Counted from the first letter of the stretch, positions 41,861 through 50,673 are shown. The stretch is 64,000 nt of DNA from JBAMOY01 sp037071015 (GCA_037071015.1 JBAMOY010000001.1:434001-498000), one strand, 5' to 3'. Notes: a model not told the origin generated them from the sequence alone. Numbers and translations are program-made.

Positions 41861-43567
41861 ATGTTTAAGAATCGAAGTAAGAAATATCCTTGGGCCAAAT
41901 ATTATCCTGATGGACAAATTAATTTAGAATATCCAGATTGCTCATTATATGAAGAATTACTAAAAAGTGCTAATAAATATTCTTATAATTATGCTTATAA
42001 CTATTTTGGGAAAAAAGTAACATATCATGAATTTATTAAACAGATAGACAAAATTGCTAATTCTTTTAGACAGTTAGGGGTGAATAAAGGCGACGTTGTA
42101 ACTATTTGCATGCCTAATACTCCCGAAGCCATTATATCTTTTTATGCAATTAATAAAATTGGTGCTATTTCAAATATCATCCATCCGCTATCAGCGGAAA
42201 ACGAAATTAAATATTATTTAAATGTTTCTAATAGTAAATTTTTATTAACGATTGACTTGGCCTATGATAAGATTAAAAATATTGTTAACGAAACAAAGAT
42301 TAAAAGGACTATTATTGTTTCCGCAAAAGAATCAATGCCAACTTTGTTGAATATAGGTTATACTTTAACTAAGGGGCTTAAACTTAAACCGATTAACGAC
42401 AGTAATACCATTAGTTGGAAAAATTTTAAAAGTTTAGCTAATTTATATCAATCAAATGACTATGTTGATGTTGATAAAAACGATTGTGCTGTTATTTTAT
42501 ATAGTGGTGGGACGACAGGGAAACCCAAAGGTATTGTTTTAACAAATTTAAATTTCAACGCCGTTGCTAAACAAAGTTATCGTGCTTGTGGTTTTTTAAG
42601 TCCTAAAGATACTTTGCTAGCCATTTTACCAATCTTTCATGGCTTTGGTTTAGGAATTTGTATTCATACCGTTTTAACTAGTGGAGCCACTTCTATATTA
42701 ATACCACAGTTTAATGCTAAAACATTTGATACTTTGTTGAAAAAGTATCATCCTAATATCATCATTGGTGTTCCAACCTTATATGAGGCTTTAATTAAAA
42801 ATAAAAATATGAATAATGTCGATCTATCTTACTTAAAAGGTGCTATCTGTGGTGGGGATTCACTGGCTTATAGTTTAAAAAAAGAAGTTGATAAATTTTT
42901 TAAAGAGCATAACGCCAATATTGAAGTTAGAGAAGGGTATGGATTAACCGAATGCTCTTCAGCAAGTTGTTTAACACCAATTAATGTTTATAAAGAAGGT
43001 AGTATTGGGATACCTTATCCGGATATGATTTATAAAATTGTTGTTCCTAATACCAGTGAAGAACTACCAAGTGGTGAAATTGGCGAAATTATTATTTCGG
43101 GTCCTACTGTTATGCAAGGATATTTGAATGAGTCCGTCGAAACAAATTTAGTGTTACAAAAACATAAGGATGGTAAGATATGGCTTCATACTGGCGACTT
43201 AGGATATATGGATGAGGATGGCTTTGTTTATTTTAAGCAACGTTTAAAAAGAATGATTGTTTCATCTGGATATAATATATATCCAAGTCAGATTGAGGCA
43301 GTAATTAACTTGCATCCTGATGTTCTAACTTCAACGGTAATTGGTATTCCTCATCCCTATAAAATGCAAGTGGCCAAAGCCTATGTTGTTTTAAAACCTG
43401 GTGTTACTCGTTCAAAAAACAAACTGAATGATGAAATAATGGAATTATGTAAAAAGAACCTAGCAAGGTTTTCATTACCGTATACAATAGAGTTTAGAGA
43501 ATCATTACCCATGACTAAAATAGGTAAAGTTAATTATACTGAATTAGAAAAGGAAAATATAAATTAG
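41861..43567 (+). CDS. AMP-forming acyl-CoA/acyl-acid ligase (ANL superfamily)
   Basis: 568 residues. The P-loop-like A3 motif ILYSGGTTGKPKGIVLTN, EGYGLTECSS (A5), HTGDLGYMDEDGF (A7), LKRMIVSSGYNIYPSQIE (A8) and the C-terminal catalytic Lys in MTKIGKVNY are all present, so it should be active. It activates a carboxylic acid, probably a fatty acid, by adenylation. No acyl carrier protein is adjacent. Its place after plsC and dagK supports exogenous fatty-acid use for phospholipids. Confidence 0.9.
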   Translation: MFKNRSKKYPWAKYYPDGQINLEYPDCSLYEELLKSANKYSYNYAYNYFGKKVTYHEFIKQIDKIANSFRQLGVNKGDVVTICMPNTPEAIISFYAINKIGAISNIIHPLSAENEIKYYLNVSNSKFLLTIDLAYDKIKNIVNETKIKRTIIVSAKESMPTLLNIGYTLTKGLKLKPINDSNTISWKNFKSLANLYQSNDYVDVDKNDCAVILYSGGTTGKPKGIVLTNLNFNAVAKQSYRACGFLSPKDTLLAILPIFHGFGLGICIHTVLTSGATSILIPQFNAKTFDTLLKKYHPNIIIGVPTLYEALIKNKNMNNVDLSYLKGAICGGDSLAYSLKKEVDKFFKEHNANIEVREGYGLTECSSASCLTPINVYKEGSIGIPYPDMIYKIVVPNTSEELPSGEIGEIIISGPTVMQGYLNESVETNLVLQKHKDGKIWLHTGDLGYMDEDGFVYFKQRLKRMIVSSGYNIYPSQIEAVINLHPDVLTSTVIGIPHPYKMQVAKAYVVLKPGVTRSKNKLNDEIMELCKKNLARFSLPYTIEFRESLPMTKIGKVNYTELEKENIN

Positions 43568-43587
43568 TAAAATTTGTTAAAAAGATA

Positions 43588-43616
43588 TTGTCAAAAGTAA
43601 GTAAGTTTGATATAAT
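43588..43616 (+). promoter_or_regulatory. Promoter of tRNA-Met
   Basis: TTGTCA (43588-43593), 17-bp spacer, TATAAT (43611-43616). The mature tRNA starts at 43635. Confidence 0.8.
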
Positions 43617-43634
43617 CATATTGCTTACTTAAAT

Positions 43635-43711
43635 GGCGATGTAGCTCAGCTGGCTAGAGCGTCCGGTTCATACCCGGAAGGTCGGGGGTTCGATCCCCTC
43701 CGTCGCTACCA
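43635..43711 (+). tRNA. tRNA-Met (CAT), elongator type
   Basis: A full cloverleaf can be drawn: acceptor GGCGATG/CGTCGCT, D stem GCTC/GAGC, anticodon stem TCCGG/CCGGA with loop TTCATAC, T stem GGGGG/CCCTC with TTCGATC, and an encoded CCA end. The G1-U72 type end and lack of the initiator's three G-C anticodon-stem pairs argue for elongator Met. A lysidine-modified Ile tRNA is less likely but not excluded. Confidence 0.93.
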
Positions 43712-43796
43712 TTTAAAAATGAAGTGGCTTCGAAAAGTTGGAAAAAGAATGTATAATAAAAATATATTCTTAAACTTGGAAGGAGTCATTTTTTTA

Positions 43797-44150
43797 ATGA
43801 AAAAAACAATAGAAGAAAAGCTTCAAATGTGCAAAGAACATGTAGAAGAAGGAAAGTCATTATCACATGTATGTGAATTACACAATACAAGAAACATAGA
43901 TGATTTAAAATATCTAGTTAATTTATATAAAAGATATGGAGAAGAACCATTTTTAAATAGAGATAGAATGATATACAGAAGAGCAACAAAATTGTTAACT
44001 ATAAGCAGAATTAAAAATGGGGAATCAATAAGACAAGTAAGTTTGGATATAGGATTAATAAATTATAAAACGGCATCAGATTGGGTAAAAAAATATGATA
44101 CAGAAGGAGAACAAGCAATACAAGATACTTATCCTAGAAAAATTATTTAA
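43797..44150 (+). CDS. IS3-family transposase OrfA (helix-turn-helix)
   Basis: 117 residues from ATG 43797, with GGAAGGAG upstream. Two helix-turn-helix parts: KKTIEEKLQMCKEHVEEGKSLSHVCE and RIKNGESIRQVSLDIGLINYKTASDWVKKYD. It stops just after an A5 run (44138-44142). Reading -1 from there (KNYLNDDERYKKM) runs without a stop into OrfB. The fused OrfAB transposase is therefore likely made by -1 frameshifting, as is known in the IS3 family. Confidence 0.9.
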   Translation: MKKTIEEKLQMCKEHVEEGKSLSHVCELHNTRNIDDLKYLVNLYKRYGEEPFLNRDRMIYRRATKLLTISRIKNGESIRQVSLDIGLINYKTASDWVKKYDTEGEQAIQDTYPRKII

Positions 44151-44173
44151 ATGACGATGAACGATATAAAAAG

Positions 44174-45163
44174 ATGATAGATAAGAAATTGAAAGAAGAA
44201 AATGAAAGATTGAAGGTAGAGATTGATTTCTTAAAAAAATCGCAGTCCTTAGCCAAAAAGCTAGAGGAACTAACAACAAAAGAAAAAGTAAAAGTTGTTA
44301 ATGAGCTAAGGACAAAATACGAATTAAAAGTTCTTCTAGAAATGGCAAAGATTCCATTGTCAGTATATTATTATCAAGTAAAAACAATAAAAAATGAAGT
44401 CAATAAATATGAAGAAATAGAAAATGAAATAGAATATTTATATTTAGAAAAACATAAAAGAAGAATTGGATATCAAAGAATATACATAGAACTTAAAAAT
44501 CAAGGAATAAAAATTGGAAAAAATAAAGTATTAGAAATAATGAGAAAAAAAGGATATGTAAAACAGAATAAAATCAATTATAGAAGATATAATTCCTATA
44601 AAGGAGATTTAGGAGGAGTAAAGAAAAATATATTAAATCAAAATTTTGCAGCAACAAGGCCTTATGAAAAAGCAGGAACAGATATAACTATGTTTCGAGT
44701 TAAAGAAGAAGCCGTGTATTTATCTCCAGTAATCGATTTTTATACAAGGGAAATACTTTCTTATGAAATAGGAAGAGATGCGAAATTAGAAAAAGTATTA
44801 AATATGATAAAGAAATTAAAAGAAAATCATCAGGAAAATATAAAAGGTATGATAATACAATCAGATCAAGGTGTACAATACCAAAACTCTAGATATTCAG
44901 AATTATTAAATAAATATGAAATAATCCAATCAATGAGCAGAAAAGGGAATTGTTTAGATAACTCTCCGACAGAAAATTTTTTTGGAAGACTAAAAGAAGA
45001 AATATGGTATAATAAAGAATATAAATATGAAAACTCTGTAGAATTAATAAAAGAGATTCATAATTATATAAAATATTATAATGAAACACGGATAGTTACT
45101 AGATTAAAAACAACTCCAATTGATTTTAGAAACAAATGCTTAAGTGAACTGGGAGTTGCATAA
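44174..45163 (+). CDS. IS3-family transposase OrfB (DDE integrase)
   Basis: 329 residues from ATG 44174; the open frame actually reaches back to the A5 run at 44138. An N-terminal coiled coil (KLKEENERLKVEIDFLKKS) is followed by an HTH_21 segment (KRRIGYQRIYIELKNQGIKI) and the rve catalytic core: first Asp in KAGTDITMFRV, second in MIIQSDQGVQYQN, Glu in DNSPTENFFGRLKEE. All three DDE residues are present, so the copy looks intact. Confidence 0.93.
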   Translation: MIDKKLKEENERLKVEIDFLKKSQSLAKKLEELTTKEKVKVVNELRTKYELKVLLEMAKIPLSVYYYQVKTIKNEVNKYEEIENEIEYLYLEKHKRRIGYQRIYIELKNQGIKIGKNKVLEIMRKKGYVKQNKINYRRYNSYKGDLGGVKKNILNQNFAATRPYEKAGTDITMFRVKEEAVYLSPVIDFYTREILSYEIGRDAKLEKVLNMIKKLKENHQENIKGMIIQSDQGVQYQNSRYSELLNKYEIIQSMSRKGNCLDNSPTENFFGRLKEEIWYNKEYKYENSVELIKEIHNYIKYYNETRIVTRLKTTPIDFRNKCLSELGVA

Positions 45164-45202
45164 ATTTATTTCCAACTTTTTGAAGTCGTTTCAGTTTATT
45201 TT

Positions 45203-45227
45203 ACTAGGTTTTAAGCCTAGTTTTTTG
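45203..45227 (+). terminator. Terminator right of the IS, probably the displaced tRNA-Met terminator
   Basis: Stem ACTAGG/CCTAGT (45203-45208 with 45216-45221), loop of 7 nt, then a T6 run. Only 9 bp separate it from the right IS end and no gene starts between. Confidence 0.75.
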
Positions 45228-45304
45228 TTGTGAATATATAATATTCGCAACCTTTTATTTAAAAAAACGATTGTATTTTTATTTTTTATAATTAAGAATT
45301 ATAA

Positions 45305-45326
45305 AAGAACTAAAATTTTAGTTCTT
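45305..45326 (-). terminator. Terminator at the ybaK stop
   Basis: The inverted repeat AAGAACTAAAA/TTTTAGTTCTT (45305-45315 with 45316-45326) includes the minus-strand stop codon and is followed, on the minus strand, by TTTTAT. Confidence 0.65.
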
Positions 45327-45782
45327 GCAAACATCAATCCATTTTTTAAAATTAGAATATTCAGCCAATTCATCGACTGTTAGTTTGATTGCACTATTAC
45401 TACTACCACAAGCTGGATAAACAAATTCGTATTCTTTTAATGAACTGTCAAGATAAACTTGAACATCTTCCTTAATAGCAAAAGGGCATACACCACCAAC
45501 TTGGTGACCAATTAAAAATTCAACTTCATCAAACTTTAACATTTTTGCTTTTGTATGAAATTCATTTTTAAATTTAGCATTATCAATTTTCATATTGCCG
45601 GCAGTTACGATAATGATTGGTTTATCCTCAACCATAAAGGATAAACTTTTAGCGATATTATTAGGTTCGCACCCTAAAGCTTTAGCAGCTAATTCAACAG
45701 TAGCCGAAGAAACATCAAATTCTTGAATACGATTATCTATGCCTAGTTTTTTAAAATATTGCTTAACTTTTTCAATAGCCAT
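45318..45782 (-). CDS. YbaK/EbsC-type aminoacyl-tRNA deacylase
   Basis: 154 residues, the whole YbaK/ProX fold: VKQYFKKLGI at the start, the conserved Lys in NNIAKSLSFMV, VTAGNMKIDNAKF, then HQVGGVCPFAI and YPACGSSNSAIKLTVDELAEYS. Such proteins hydrolyse mischarged tRNAs, for example Cys- or Ala-tRNA(Pro), to protect translation. A single gene on the minus strand with AGGAGG before the ATG (minus strand, near 45790). Confidence 0.88.
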   Translation of the reverse strand: MAIEKVKQYFKKLGIDNRIQEFDVSSATVELAAKALGCEPNNIAKSLSFMVEDKPIIIVTAGNMKIDNAKFKNEFHTKAKMLKFDEVEFLIGHQVGGVCPFAIKEDVQVYLDSSLKEYEFVYPACGSSNSAIKLTVDELAEYSNFKKWIDVCKN

Positions 45783-45837
45783 GTTATTACCTCCTAAATT
45801 TTTTATATTATAGCATACTAGGTATAATAAAGTAAAT

Positions 45838-45866
45838 TTGACAAAACATATAAATATCGTTATAAT
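45838..45866 (+). promoter_or_regulatory. Consensus promoter of the unknown gene at 45892
   Basis: TTGACA (45838-45843), 17-bp spacer, TATAAT (45861-45866): both hexamers are perfect. The ATG is 26 nt beyond the -10 with GAGGTGAT between. Confidence 0.82.
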
Positions 45867-45891
45867 ATACCAATATCAAAGAGGTGATTTG

Positions 45892-46395
45892 ATGAAAATT
45901 ATTACAAAGATTAATGGCGTTGATACCGTTTTTATTCAAAGTATCGACATGCAGAAGATAAATGATATATCGTTATTAGGAGCACAATTTAATATACCAG
46001 CTTCAGTTTGGGGTCATGCTTATCTAGATAATCCTGATATAGTTAATAATCCATCCCGCAATTATGACTATATTAAATTTTCAGAGGCTCATGAATTGGC
46101 CTTTTTTGAGCAGAAAGAGCTTGCATTTATTTTAAATTATAATTATTTATACCACTTATCACATGAACAGATAAAGCGTAAGATCAGTTCTTGTCGCGAA
46201 AGAGTTGAGACTTTAAAAAAACATGATGCAAAAGAGTATCAAATTGCTCAGGTTGAATATATGATTGAAACACTTGAATATGTATTGAATTTAAAAGAGA
46301 ATAATCAAGAGCTTCCTACGCCAATTGAGATGGTTAATAAAGAACCGGAAAAAACAGGTTTCCAAAAGTTTATCAGTCGGTTTACACAGAAATAA
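45892..46395 (+). CDS. Uncharacterised 167-aa cytoplasmic protein
   Basis: 167 residues from ATG 45892 behind GAGGTGATTTG; a frame-extending ATG at 45838 coincides with the -35 and is rejected. No signal peptide or membrane helix. A short beta-rich start (MKIITKINGVDTVF) is followed by mostly helical sequence, with a helical pair around residues 85-130 (EQIKRKISSCRERVETLKKHDAKEY). I recognise no family. The perfect promoter suggests strong expression. The amidase gene follows after a terminator. Confidence 0.75.
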   Translation: MKIITKINGVDTVFIQSIDMQKINDISLLGAQFNIPASVWGHAYLDNPDIVNNPSRNYDYIKFSEAHELAFFEQKELAFILNYNYLYHLSHEQIKRKISSCRERVETLKKHDAKEYQIAQVEYMIETLEYVLNLKENNQELPTPIEMVNKEPEKTGFQKFISRFTQK

Positions 46396-46417
46396 AAGAT
46401 GACATCGTCATCTTTTT
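46394..46417 (+). terminator. Terminator after the unknown protein
   Basis: The 10-bp stem AAAAGATGAC/GTCATCTTTT (46394-46403 with 46407-46416) has a 3-nt loop. Its first bases overlap the stop codon. Confidence 0.8.
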
Positions 46418-46458
46418 TATTATCCCAAATACTGTGTTATAATGAATATGGTGGTAAA

Positions 46459-47772
46459 ATGAGAAAAATTAAAAAGAAAAAACGCAAAAGAAGATTGTTA
46501 ATATTTTTGGTTTTACTAATAATTTTTAGTATCTGTGGGTATTTTATATATATGCAGTATAATGACGTTAGAAAGACTAGAGAGATGTTTCGAGAGTTAG
46601 ATGGTACTGCTTCAATAACAAGCTATACTATTTATGGTAATCATTTAAATATGCAAGGTTCTATTGTTTTTAGGGATTCGATCGATAAGATGTCAATGGT
46701 CCTAAAAAATATAAATAGTGAGCAGGAATTTCCATTGATTTATCATGAAAAAGAACATAATTATGAATTTTATCTTTCATCCGAAATTAATGATGGAATC
46801 GATTTAGAAGCGATTAGCGAAGGAGAATACTACCTTTTTCTAAAAATATATATTGGTGATCAAATTACATATTATTCGTTAACAAATGAAACAACATACG
46901 AAGATGTAGAGTATTATACACTGACTAGAGATAAACATAATAATAAAATTAAACTACATATTGATGATTTTAAACTAGTAGATAAAACAGTTGATTATTT
47001 TAAATTGATTTGCAAAAAACAAACTGTCGATAACGAAGTCTATGATGTTGTAATCGATCCGGGTCATGGTGGCAAAGATTCAGGCGCGGTATCTTTAAAC
47101 AATAAATATAAAGAAGCTGATATTACTCTTGATATTGCTAAAAAATTGAAAGAGGAATTAGAAAAAATTGGTTTAAGAGTAAAATTAACAAGAGATAAAG
47201 ATGAGACATTAAGTTCCTATGGCAACAATGGTCGAGCGGTCATTGCCAATAAGGTTAAAGCTAAATTGTTATTGTCACTACACCTTAATAGTAATGAATA
47301 CAAAATTACCAAAGGTGGTTTAGAAATTTATATTCCTAATGATTTTAACTTGTCATTAGCTCGATTAATGGCTGATAATATCGTTAGTAATGCTCATACT
47401 ACTTATTCAGTTAATCAGACGGATCGAATTGAGCAAGGAATCTATATGCGGACATTTACACAAAGTGATATTGCTGATGCAAGAAAACAAGCCGACGAAA
47501 TTGGTTATGAACCATACAATATTACAACTTCCACTCCATCCTTATATATGTTACGTGAAACGGGGGGTATTATGACGCATGCTTATATCGACGGGCGCAA
47601 TCCTAATTATGATAAAAATCCTTATTACGATTCTAATGTTGCTACTGAAGCATATTTGTTAGAACTAGGTTTTATCAATAACGATGCTGATTTAAATAAT
47701 ATTTTAAACAATTCTGAACTATATGTTCGTGGCATTGTTCAATCCATTTGTGAGCATTATAATCTAAAATAG
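46459..47772 (+). CDS. Membrane-anchored N-acetylmuramoyl-L-alanine amidase (Amidase_3)
   Basis: 437 residues from ATG 46459, with GGTGG in front; the -10 TATAAT (46438-46443) leaves a leader of only about 9 nt. A very basic cytosolic start (KIKKKKRKRR) and one membrane helix (about 14-32) are followed by about 160 residues of unknown extracellular sequence and a zinc amidase domain. Zinc ligands: His in VIDPGHGGKDSGA, Glu in YKEADITLDIAKKL, His in LLSLHLNSNE; catalytic Glu in LLELGFINND. It cuts the bond between MurNAc and the stem peptide. The deacetylase gene 49 bp later acts on the same kind of polymer. Confidence 0.9.
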   Translation: MRKIKKKKRKRRLLIFLVLLIIFSICGYFIYMQYNDVRKTREMFRELDGTASITSYTIYGNHLNMQGSIVFRDSIDKMSMVLKNINSEQEFPLIYHEKEHNYEFYLSSEINDGIDLEAISEGEYYLFLKIYIGDQITYYSLTNETTYEDVEYYTLTRDKHNNKIKLHIDDFKLVDKTVDYFKLICKKQTVDNEVYDVVIDPGHGGKDSGAVSLNNKYKEADITLDIAKKLKEELEKIGLRVKLTRDKDETLSSYGNNGRAVIANKVKAKLLLSLHLNSNEYKITKGGLEIYIPNDFNLSLARLMADNIVSNAHTTYSVNQTDRIEQGIYMRTFTQSDIADARKQADEIGYEPYNITTSTPSLYMLRETGGIMTHAYIDGRNPNYDKNPYYDSNVATEAYLLELGFINNDADLNNILNNSELYVRGIVQSICEHYNLK

Positions 47773-47821
47773 ATAATAGTTTTATTTTTTAATGTTATAA
47801 TAATAAAGGTGAGTAAGAAGT

Positions 47822-49219
47822 ATGAATAGAAGTGAAAAAACCATTTTAGGGCTAGCAATAATTTTATTACTGATAGATATTCTAACTTGTGTTTTTTTGC
47901 GCCTAAAACCCATTATTATTCTTAAGGGCCCTAATCCAATCTATATAAATCTTAATGGTAAATATCAAGAACCAGGTTATTCAGCTAGTCTTTTAGGTGA
48001 TGATTTAACAGACAAGGTTGAAATTAATAATAATATTAAAACTGACAAATTAGGAACCTATTATATAAGGTATAAAGTAAAGTCTTTATATACGGAAAAC
48101 AATATTTTTAGAAAGGTTATAGTTAAAGATTTAGAACCACCAAAAATAACTATTAAAGGGGATTTTGATATAAAAGTTTGTCCTAATAAAGAATTTAATG
48201 ATCCTGGCTATGAAGCATGGGATGATTATGACGGTGATTTAACTGATAAAGTTAAAACCACTTTAAAAGGTGACCATATTATTTATCAAGTTAGCGATAA
48301 AGCTGGTAACTCTACTAAAATCGAAAGAAAAATTACCAAGATCGATGATCAATTGCCAACAATCAATTTAAAAGGCAGTCAAGAATTGATTTGGTATTTG
48401 GGAAACCAATATATTGATCCAGGTTACATAGCCAGTGATAATTGTGATGGTGATTTAACTGATAAAGTTCAGGTAAAAGGCGAAGTTAATGTTAATAGAT
48501 CAGGAAATTATCAATTGACTTATCAAGTCAGTGATTCTAGTGGTAACACTTATTCAGTCCAAAGATCAGTTAAAGTAATAGACTATAGTTATAACAAAGT
48601 TATTTATTTAACATTCGATGATGGTCCTAGTTCTTCTATTACACCTGGTATCTTAAAGATTTTAAAAGAAGAAAATGTCAAAGCAACTTTTTTTGTTATA
48701 GGTAAGAACTCGTCATTAGATTATTTAATTAGACAAGCTTATAATGATGGTCATACGATTGGATTACATTCGTACACACACAAGTATAATAAAATTTACA
48801 CATCAGAACAGGCATATTTTGAAGATTTAAATACGATTGATAATCGTGTCTATCAGATTATTGGTTTGCATTCAAAAATTATTCGTTTTCCCGGTGGAAG
48901 CTCTAACACAGTCAGTCGTTTTAACCCTGGAATTATGTCGCGATTAAGTACTAAGGTTTTACAAAAAGGATACCATTATTTCGATTGGAATGTCAGTTCC
49001 GGTGATGCTGGTGATGTTAATAGTGCTGAAGCGGTCTATAATATGGTTATCAAAAACCTAAAAAGCGGTAATAACATTGTTTTAATGCATGACAGTGAAA
49101 ACAATTATAAAACACTTAATGCTTTACGAGATGTAATTAGATATGGTAAAAATAACGGTTATAGTTTTTCGGCTATTAATATGAATACACCAATGGTTCA
49201 TCATCATATAAATAACTAA
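47822..49219 (+). CDS. Ig-like (DUF5011)/NodB polysaccharide deacetylase
   Basis: 465 residues. A signal-anchor helix (about 6-24) is followed by three DUF5011 Ig-like repeats (about 30-250; PGYSASLLGDDLTDKV, PGYEAWDDYDGDLTDKV, PGYIASDNCDGDLTDKV) and a carbohydrate esterase 4 domain. Motif 1 YLTFDDGPSSSITPGIL, motif 2 IGLHSYTHKYNKIY, motif 3 IRFPGGSSN, and later FDWNVSSGDAGD. Full motif set, so probably an active GlcNAc or MurNAc deacetylase outside the cell. The same Ig-like family is in the glucosaminidase at 10164, suggesting a shared surface ligand. Confidence 0.92.
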   Translation: MNRSEKTILGLAIILLLIDILTCVFLRLKPIIILKGPNPIYINLNGKYQEPGYSASLLGDDLTDKVEINNNIKTDKLGTYYIRYKVKSLYTENNIFRKVIVKDLEPPKITIKGDFDIKVCPNKEFNDPGYEAWDDYDGDLTDKVKTTLKGDHIIYQVSDKAGNSTKIERKITKIDDQLPTINLKGSQELIWYLGNQYIDPGYIASDNCDGDLTDKVQVKGEVNVNRSGNYQLTYQVSDSSGNTYSVQRSVKVIDYSYNKVIYLTFDDGPSSSITPGILKILKEENVKATFFVIGKNSSLDYLIRQAYNDGHTIGLHSYTHKYNKIYTSEQAYFEDLNTIDNRVYQIIGLHSKIIRFPGGSSNTVSRFNPGIMSRLSTKVLQKGYHYFDWNVSSGDAGDVNSAEAVYNMVIKNLKSGNNIVLMHDSENNYKTLNALRDVIRYGKNNGYSFSAINMNTPMVHHHINN

Positions 49220-49221
49220 AT

Positions 49222-49247
49222 AAAGAAGATTTTATCTTCTTTTTTTT
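49222..49247 (+). terminator. Terminator after the Ig-like deacetylase
   Basis: Stem AAAGAAGAT/ATCTTCTTT (49222-49230 with 49234-49242) with a long T run. Confidence 0.8.
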
Positions 49248-49291
49248 AAAATTTTATGATAAAATTGTACCAATGAAAGGGGATTTGCTTT

Positions 49292-49948
49292 GTGATTAAA
49301 ACAACTAAAAAAGGTACCTTGATTGTTATTTCTGGACCTAGTGGCGCCGGGAAAGGAACAATTGTTAAAGAATTATTAAAAGAAGAAAATATATGGTTGT
49401 CAATATCGGCTACCACAAGAGCTAGAAGAATATCGGAAACAGAAGGTGTCGATTATTATTTTTTAGATGACACTCAATTTCAACAGATGATTACGGATGG
49501 TGCTTTTTTAGAATATGCAGAGGTACATAGCCATAAATTTTATGGAACTCCTAAAGCACCCATTTTAAATAAATTGGAAAACGGCATTGATGTCATTTTA
49601 GAAATTGATATTGTCGGAGCCACAAGAATAAAAGAGGCTTATCCTGAAACTATTTTTATATTTATTGTTCCACCAAGTATGAAAGAATTAAAAAAACGGT
49701 TGATTAATCGACATACTGAAAGCAAAGATAAAATAATTGAACGTTTTAAAACAGCGTATAAAGAAATTAATGAGATTAGCAAATACAATTATGTCGTTGT
49801 TAATGATAAAGTTCCAATTGCTGTTAGTAAAGTTAAAGCAATTATTACTGCTGAAAAATGTCGAGTCGATCGTATTATTGATGTTGATTTGCATAACAAA
49901 GAGGAAGAACTTCACGAATTATTAGTCGAATATAATTCCGAAAGTTAA
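49292..49948 (+). CDS. gmk: Guanylate kinase
   Basis: 218 residues. The GTG start at 49292 has AAAGGGGAT 8 nt before it and no better ATG nearby. The P-loop LIVISGPSGAGKGTIVKEL is present, then SATTRARRISETEGVDYYFLD (GMP site), YAEVHSHKFYGTP and EIDIVGATRIKEAYP. It phosphorylates GMP to GDP. It sits alone here, without the usual rpoZ neighbour. Confidence 0.95.
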   Translation: MIKTTKKGTLIVISGPSGAGKGTIVKELLKEENIWLSISATTRARRISETEGVDYYFLDDTQFQQMITDGAFLEYAEVHSHKFYGTPKAPILNKLENGIDVILEIDIVGATRIKEAYPETIFIFIVPPSMKELKKRLINRHTESKDKIIERFKTAYKEINEISKYNYVVVNDKVPIAVSKVKAIITAEKCRVDRIIDVDLHNKEEELHELLVEYNSES

Positions 49949-50001
49949 ATTTCACAAAAAATACATAAACATATAATATAATTTATTTTGGAAGTGGTAA
50001 A

Positions 50002-50673
50002 ATGAAAATTTTAATTGTTGATGATGAACCATTAATTCGTAATGTTGTTAAAGAGTATTGCTTGCACGAAAAGTATGATATTGTTGAAGCTAGTGATGGC
50101 GCCGAGGCTATTAAGTTATTTCGTCAATATCAAGATTTTGATATTGTTATATTAGATATTATGATGCCTAATTTAGACGGATTTTCAGCTTATAAAACGA
50201 TGAAGGAAATCAGAAATGTTCCAACTATAATATTATCAGCTCGAACTGAAGAGTTTGATAAATTATTAGGTTTTGAACTAGGAATTGATGATTATGTTAC
50301 TAAACCATTTAGTCCCAAAGAGTTAATAGCGCGAATTAAAGCTGTTACTAAGCGCGCGTATCACCGGGACACTGATATTTATCAGTATCTTGACTTAAAG
50401 ATTGATTTTAAAGGGCATGCGGTTTATATTGATGATCATGAAATAAAAATAACGCCTAAAGAATATGAATTATTAGTGTATTTTATCGATAATCCTAATA
50501 TCGCATTATCACGTGAGCAACTATTAAACAAAATATGGGGTTATGATTATTTTGGTGATGATCGTACCGTGGATACACATATTAAAATGTTACGCAATAA
50601 TTTAGGTAAATATCGTGATTTAATAACAACCGTTAGAGCAGTGGGATACAAATATGAAATTAAAGAAAAATAG
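50002..50673 (+). CDS. OmpR-family response regulator
   Basis: 223 residues. A receiver domain has the acidic pair DDEP, phospho-acceptor Asp in IVILDIMMPNLDG, the Thr/Ser in IILSARTEE and Lys in YVTKPFSP. A C-terminal winged helix follows (ITPKEYELLVYFIDNPNIALSREQLLNKIWGYDY, RTVDTHIKMLRNNL). Its histidine kinase begins inside the last 20 bp. A tandem TTTTTCA repeat at 52130 upstream of the ABC genes is a candidate binding site. Confidence 0.94.
   Translation: MKILIVDDEPLIRNVVKEYCLHEKYDIVEASDGAEAIKLFRQYQDFDIVILDIMMPNLDGFSAYKTMKEIRNVPTIILSARTEEFDKLLGFELGIDDYVTKPFSPKELIARIKAVTKRAYHRDTDIYQYLDLKIDFKGHAVYIDDHEIKITPKEYELLVYFIDNPNIALSREQLLNKIWGYDYFGDDRTVDTHIKMLRNNLGKYRDLITTVRAVGYKYEIKEK

Larger units (their letters stand above)
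43720..45193 (+). mobile_element. IS3-family (IS150-like) insertion sequence
   Basis: A 1474-bp element with 25-bp imperfect terminal inverted repeats: 43720-43744 (TGAAGTGGCTTCGAAAAGTT...) and the complement of 45169-45193 (TGAAACGACTTCAAAAAGTT...), about 21 of 25 matching. Ends are TG...CA. It encodes OrfA and OrfB with the IS3 arrangement. No clear 3-5 bp target duplication is seen. It lies 9 bp behind the tRNA-Met 3' end, before a hairpin that was probably the tRNA's terminator. Codon use is richer in AGA/GGA than the neighbours, fitting a mobile gene. Confidence 0.93.

Noticed and set aside
43635..45193. Prophage or integrative element attached at tRNA-Met
   Set aside because: Only an IS3-family element is present. 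No integrase, phage genes or duplicated tRNA end was seen; the Xer-type recombinase at 58209 is 13 kb away and looks like a housekeeping enzyme.
43715..45198. Target-site duplication flanking the IS
   Set aside because: The bases next to the left end (AAA) and right end (GTT) do not match over 3-5 bp, so none is reported.
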